From Sinotaia quadrata (Eukaryota; Mollusca; Gastropoda; Architaenioglossa; Viviparidae): DNA of 64,000 nt. Both the position numbers and the translations under genes were made by a program. The notes beneath the pieces were generated by a model. It worked only from the letters and a program-made list of their open reading frames with translations. It did no database searches and had not been told where the DNA came from. This document shows, piece by piece, positions 59,901 through 64,000 of this stretch (positions are counted from its first letter, which is position 1; the number at the start of each line of letters is the position of its first letter). The stretch covers positions 102,438,135 through 102,502,134 of the forward strand of contig CM054180.1 of the NCBI GenBank assembly GCA_028829895.1, read 5' to 3'.

Positions 59901-61458
59901 TGCCGTTCTTATCACCTCTCACAGCCTGCATGAATTCAGATTGAACGGTTTCTTTGCATTAGAAAAAATGACCCAATAGTAAGCTTACATTTTACAGAAC
60001 AACAGAACCTATGATACATGAACAGAAAGTTTACATTTTACAGAACAACAGAACTCATGATAAATGAACAGAAAGTTTACATTTTACAGAACAATAAAAC
60101 ACATGATAAATGAACAGAAATTTTACATTTTATAGAACAATAAAACACATGATAAATGAACAGAAATTTTACATTTTACAGAACAATAGAGCACATGATA
60201 AATGAACAAAAAGTTTACTCTTTTGCAGAAAAAGCACAAATATGAAACGAAGAGGTTTGCCGTTTTGCAGAACAAAATGGTTCAAAACGATAAACTAAAT
60301 AGAAGATTTACTGATTTATACAACGGTAACTCAAATAACAACATAGTGAACAGAAGGTTAAACTGTTTTGCAAGAAAAATCCTAAACGAACAACTGAATA
60401 AAATAGATTTTAGGAAAGTAGTTCTGTTGACAGAACACAACATGCGTGTTTACTGATTTACGGAACAAAGGCCGGATTATTTACACAACAGAAATTGGAC
60501 ATTTGTGCATAAGTAAAGCCCAAATGACAACAGACTACATATTATATTGTTTTGCAGATACAAAAGTGAAATTACCCACGCGGCAGAAGGTTTTACTGCT
60601 TTACATTAAAGAATATTTAAATATTCACTGAAGTGAACGTGTCACTGTTCTATTAAAGAGAAATCGACAGCTGTTTTACCTGATCAACGACGTTCAACCT
60701 TGACTCTTTCCTGTTCAGCAGACGATACAGTGTTTGCATGCTTTTCTTCACATGTTCCAGATCATCGGGGTACATCTGAGCATAACGGACCAGGGTGTGG
60801 AACACTGTGTCTCCTTGCGAGTTTCTTTTGCGGATTTTAGCACCATATTTTAGCAGGAGGTTGATCATTTTTTCATCGAAGTTTAAAGCCGCTATAGTGA
60901 GTGGCAACTCTCCCATCATTTTTGTGTTCTTGAAAATGACGCCTTTAGCCTGAGAAAACGAATGTTAAATGTTACATTAGCAGTACGATTAAGTCTAGGT
61001 GCTATTGCTGCTGCTGCTGCTGCTCTGATGATGATGATGATGACGATTTGTAAATTTGGGGTGTTTTGTTTTAATGCTCTACTTAAAATAACCGAAACAT
61101 ATATCTAGTAATAGGGTGAATAGTTAATATTGTGCTTTTTACTGCAAGTATCATTGTGTCTTCCTTATGATGAATATATATATTAAAACATTCACAAACA
61201 TAATATCAGTGCATTCATTTATAAATGTTTATTATTATTACCATCAAAAGCAATAACAATAACGATAAAAATATGATAATGTTTAAGATAACAACGACGA
61301 GAATGAAGATGATGATGGTCATGGTAGTTGGAGTAGTGGAAGTAGTGGTGATAGTTGTGGATAATAGTAATAGTAACAGTAGGAACATTTGCCGTAGTAG
61401 GTGAAGCAGCAATAATAACAGTAGTAGTAGTACTAGTAGTAGTAGTAGTAGTAGTAGT

Positions 61459-61490
<32 letters not shown>

Positions 61491-62415
61491 AAGTAGTAGT
61501 AGTAGTAGTAGAAGTAGTAGTAGTAGTAGCAGCAATAGCAATAGTATGACTTTCATTAGTAGTTTATTTAATTCATTTAGTTAGAATGGTAGAATTGTCA
61601 TCTCTAAAAGTAAAAAAAATTCTACTACACGTTGTAATCCTGTCATAAAAGCAAATTTAGCAATTCTACATAATAGCTATAGAATATATAAATATATATG
61701 ATAGCTGTTGACAAGCAGTGAACAGTTGCAGATATTCTAGCGACAGAGTTCACATTCGCGAGACAAAGACGCTATATTTTATCACACGCCCTGCCAGTTC
61801 ATGATAATCTAGCTCTCTAAGTGGCAATGTTGTTCTTTTAATGTATTAAAATAGTTAAGTATCAAACACCTCAAATTACAGAAATAGGGGATACATTTGT
61901 ATACAAACCTTAGCATGGATCATTTTCTTTAAATCCTTTAGCTGGGTTTTGAACTGCTCCTGAAGCTGTAAGTAGATAGGAGATTTTTTGGATTCTTCGG
62001 TTTCCAATTCATTAAGTCGTTTTTTTACTGACATAAGTATCACCTCTGCTCCATCACAATTCTTTTTCAAAATGGCGATATGTAACGCTGTCTGACCTTT
62101 GTATTCCCCACTTCGTTTTTTTGTTAACAGTTCCGGACAAATTTCCAACAATTCCTTTATCACTGCTTTGTCATCGTGGTAGATGGCTGCCAGGTGCAAA
62201 AGACTCATTTCGTCTCGGTCACAGACGTACAGCGCCAAAGCTTTGGCCTTCTCTTTATCATTTTTTAACATGGTAAGCAGATTTTGAGTCTCGGCTTTCT
62301 CGTTTGTCCCAAGTTTTATTTCTTTGTATAGATCTTTCATGAAAGCTTCGATATTTATTTCTAGATTCCTTTGAATTTTTGATTTCTTCTTCATTTCGTC
62401 ATCTTGCGTGGACAT
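56501..62415 (-). CDS. TRPV5/6-like cation channel, gene B (core exons 1-5)
   Basis: Exons 62415-61909, 60949-60680, 59177-58363, 57838-57689 and 56951-56501 join in frame to 731 codons with all GT-AG junctions and the same intron phases as gene A. Ankyrin repeats carry [28 protein letters not shown] and [12 protein letters not shown]. Then come [15 protein letters not shown]1-S4, S5, the pore loop with GLID at residues 628-631, and S6 ([13 protein letters not shown]). The acidic filter residue is Asp, as in the TIID of vertebrate TRPV5/6. The frame is free of stops, so it is probably functional. It lies in the same orientation as gene A, with about 31 kb between the outermost B tail candidate and A exon 1. 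A dispersed or tandem paralogue pair is likely. Confidence 0.88.
57150..57480. repeat. Irregular TAC/TAT triplet-rich block in gene B intron 4
   Basis: TACTACTATTATTAC-like low complexity. A shorter similar block lies in gene A intron 4 at 10735-10850. Confidence 0.8.
57689..57838 (-). CDS. Gene B exon 4: S4 and S4-S5 linker
   Basis: The length is 150 nt, as in gene A, with acceptor ataaag|G and donor CTCAG|gtaattt. It encodes [10 protein letters not shown]4 ([11 protein letters not shown]) and the linker [15 protein letters not shown]. The donor-proximal repeat has only about two units here, against about eight in gene A. Confidence 0.86.
58363..59177 (-). CDS. Gene B exon 3: last ankyrin repeat, linker, S1 to S3
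   Basis: Starting after tctacaaaattaga-type acceptor text at tag|ATTAAAGAA, it encodes 271 codons plus two bases of TGG (ATTTG|gtaaac). It holds [20 protein letters not shown], a Ser/Lys-rich insert ([10 protein letters not shown]), VLEIIC, S1, S2 and S3. It is 13 codons longer than gene A exon 3, all in the variable insert. Confidence 0.87.
59580..60640. repeat. Degenerate ~48-bp repeats in gene B intron 2
   Basis: The clearest units (aaagtttacattttacagaa plus caacagaactcatgataaatgaacag) lie at 59985-60215, with faded units on both sides. They resemble the units in intron 2 of gene A. Confidence 0.8.
60680..60949 (-). CDS. Gene B exon 2: middle ankyrin repeats
   Basis: This 270-nt phase 0-0 exon (ttctcag|GCT to CAG|gtaaaa) encodes [16 protein letters not shown] and GDTVFHTLV. 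It parallels gene A exon 2, with one codon fewer near the 3' end. Confidence 0.87.
61000..61045. repeat. (TGC)n(GAT)n microsatellite
   Basis: GCTGCTGCTGCTGCT then GATGATGATGAT in gene B intron 1. Confidence 0.93.
61320..61550. repeat. (AGT)n/(AGC)n triplet array in gene B intron 1
   Basis: GTAGTAGTAG with AGCAGCAGC stretches. The poly-Leu and poly-Val frames here are artefacts. Confidence 0.95.
61909..62415 (-). CDS. Gene B exon 1: N-terminus and first ankyrin repeats
   Basis: The exon encodes 169 residues and ends AAG|gtttgt in phase 0. An ATG 51 bases upstream (62466) is also in frame, but a likely acceptor (gataattttag|) lies between the two, so I start at the MST methionine as in gene A. 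Ankyrin repeats fit residues 68-97 and 107-135. Confidence 0.83.
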
Positions 62416-62460
62416 TTGCCAAGACGTCAAAGTTGTCAGTGCAGAAGTAGGAACTAAAAT
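62416..62460 (-). promoter_or_regulatory. Probable 5'-UTR splice acceptor of gene B
   Basis: The minus-strand text gataattttag| ends at 62454, followed by 38 bases of leader and the ATG at 62415. Its placement matches that of gene A and argues against the upstream in-frame ATG at 62466. Confidence 0.4.
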
Positions 62461-62469
62461 TATCAATAG

Positions 62470-64000
62470 ATCATTTTAGTGCAATTAAGCAAAGCAAATA
62501 GTGTAACTGTTTTAAAATAAGTGATATGTACTCATGTTGAAAGAATGTATTTAATAACTAAATTACGATATATATAAATGAAACAATATAACCTCTCCGT
62601 ATGGACACCGTCCCCTTATAAAGTATTTAATGTGCACATTTTATTACCATATATATGCTATATTTTTGGAATATTTAATCTTTTTATAGTTGTACTACTT
62701 GTAAAAGCTTCACACTTATCTATGCCGCGTTGAGTGAATATGGCTTAAACTAGGCTTAAAGGACAACTTGCATCGATCCTTTTTGTTTTCTTCTTTACGA
62801 TCACTTTTCCCAGGAATTGCGTGGAAACTTTTCATCTTCTTGATGTTCTCAGTTTCTGTAGAGTTCCTGTGGGGCCTTCCTCCTCACTCTGTTCTAGATG
62901 TGTAGCAATGTTAAAAAAAAATTGTGGAAGACCTATGGAAGCCATGGAATTAGTTTTCCACTTGCCTGTCATTGTTTACAGTTTACTTACTTGCTTTATT
63001 AGTGTGTCAAGTATTGTATGCATTGTTTTTCCTAGGAATTGTGTCAACATATGTATAGAATTTTTTTTTAAATGTGAGGAAGCCATTTATAACTTCCTTT
63101 AAGTTTGTGGTTTTCATTTTTATTACTTATTTTGTAATGGTGTGTGTGGTGGGGTTTTGTTAATATTTATTTTTCGATCCTTTTTGAAAATACGTACCGG
63201 AGCAATCTTTTGACACAGCAGAGATACTAATGCACAATGAAGCCAAATGAATTCCTAATGTCACATCACCAACAACTGGAATGTGGGACAGTGTAGAAAA
63301 AGTCACGGTTTGTGTGTAAACAATGCCGTGTGCAATATAATATTTTATGTATATATCATGTCATGGAGATTGTGAATACAATATCTCCTCTTATATCAAG
63401 AAAATGTAGGTTTTATTTGCACGTCCTATTAAGGTGAAATTATGGAATCTGATTTGGATGAAAGGAGAAAGATAAACGAAGAAAATCAGTAAGCTCATAG
63501 GCAGCTCTTTGCGAAGTTATCATGACTTATTTATCGATAAACAATTCTAGTGTCATCTCCAGTTGAAAATGTAAAATTGGCTTAAATATATTCATGGTAA
63601 TAGATTCTCAAAATTGACAGAAAATATAAAAGAACCCCTCGCCAGCAAGAATCGGTTTTGACTCGTGAGAAATGTAGGCTTTACTAAACAAAATTAACTG
63701 CTTAATTATTACACTCAGTCTAATAATCTAACAGTATTCAACTCAAACATTATATGTATAATTCAACACCAAAGGTTATTGTAATTCACCCAGCATCAAC
63801 ACATTATTTGAAAAGAACAAATCCCTTTTCACAATCAGTGCACATACATGCAAATTTAATTGCCTTCTTAACGTCACTTCCGGTAAGTGTAGTTTTACCG
63901 ATAGTTCCATGTGTTCTGCATGTATCTGCGCTGTAATTAACCACAATTCAGAACTAGTTGCATAATTCATATTTAAATAATAGCATTCTCGACGTAGTTA
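62470..64000. other. Upstream of gene B, no gene recognised
   Basis: The gene B promoter and noncoding first exon probably lie here or beyond the window. A 93-codon plus-strand frame at 62821-63102 has no motif I recognise. Confidence 0.4.

Noticed and set aside
61215..61556. Poly-Leu and poly-Val frames
   Set aside because: AGT/AGC triplet array inside gene B intron 1.
62416..62466. Upstream in-frame start MIILVPTSA for gene B
   Set aside because: A splice acceptor lies between it and the MST start, and gene A has no counterpart.

Overview
The window is AT-rich, intron-containing eukaryotic DNA packed with microsatellites, minisatellites and decayed transposons. The only genes I can support firmly are two paralogous ion-channel genes of the TRPV family, so this is a metazoan. 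The TRPV5/6-like branch of the channels and the mix of repeats (GATA arrays, piggyBac, pogo, non-LTR and Ty3/gypsy relics) suit an invertebrate, perhaps a mollusc or other lophotrochozoan. The phylum is inference.

Gene A (minus strand; conserved exons 18062 down to 10036; tail exons 5472 down to 2507) and gene B (minus strand; conserved exons 62415 down to 56501; tail candidates down to 49543) share the same five-exon core. Intron positions and phases are identical, and exons 4 and 5 have the same lengths (150 and 451 nt). The cores encode 748 and 731 residues: N-terminal ankyrin repeats, six membrane segments, a pore loop and the segment just after S6. Motifs resembling TRPV5/6 include EGQTALHI (KGQTALHI in B), [14 protein letters not shown] and a filter reading GLIE in A and GLID in B, aligned with the TIID filter of vertebrate TRPV5/6. 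Downstream of exon 5 are short, polar, phase-0 cassette exons that have been copied several times.

Layout: 1-5.7 kb, duplicated tail-exon units of gene A, including a decayed and an inverted copy; 5.7-10.0 kb, repeat-filled tail intron of A; 10.0-18.1 kb, core of A; 18.1-48.5 kb, a region with no well-supported gene, holding many minisatellites, an internally duplicated pogo-like relic (19.86-21.0 kb), a 355-bp tandem duplication (22.2-22.9 kb), a dead non-LTR reverse transcriptase (33.1-34.6 kb), a piggyBac fragment (34.9-35.7 kb), a small gypsy fragment (39.3 kb) and one possible unknown exon (45.1-45.4 kb); 48.5-56.5 kb, tail region of B with an inserted piggyBac relic; 56.5-62.4 kb, core of B; 62.5-64 kb, nothing recognised.

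The most interesting layer is the interplay of repeats and exons. Minisatellites in gene A repeat the exon-4 donor site into intron 4, GATA arrays sit 13-17 bp after exon 5 in both paralogues, and symmetric tail cassettes appear to have multiplied by segmental duplication. Everything here was read by eye. No search or alignment was run.
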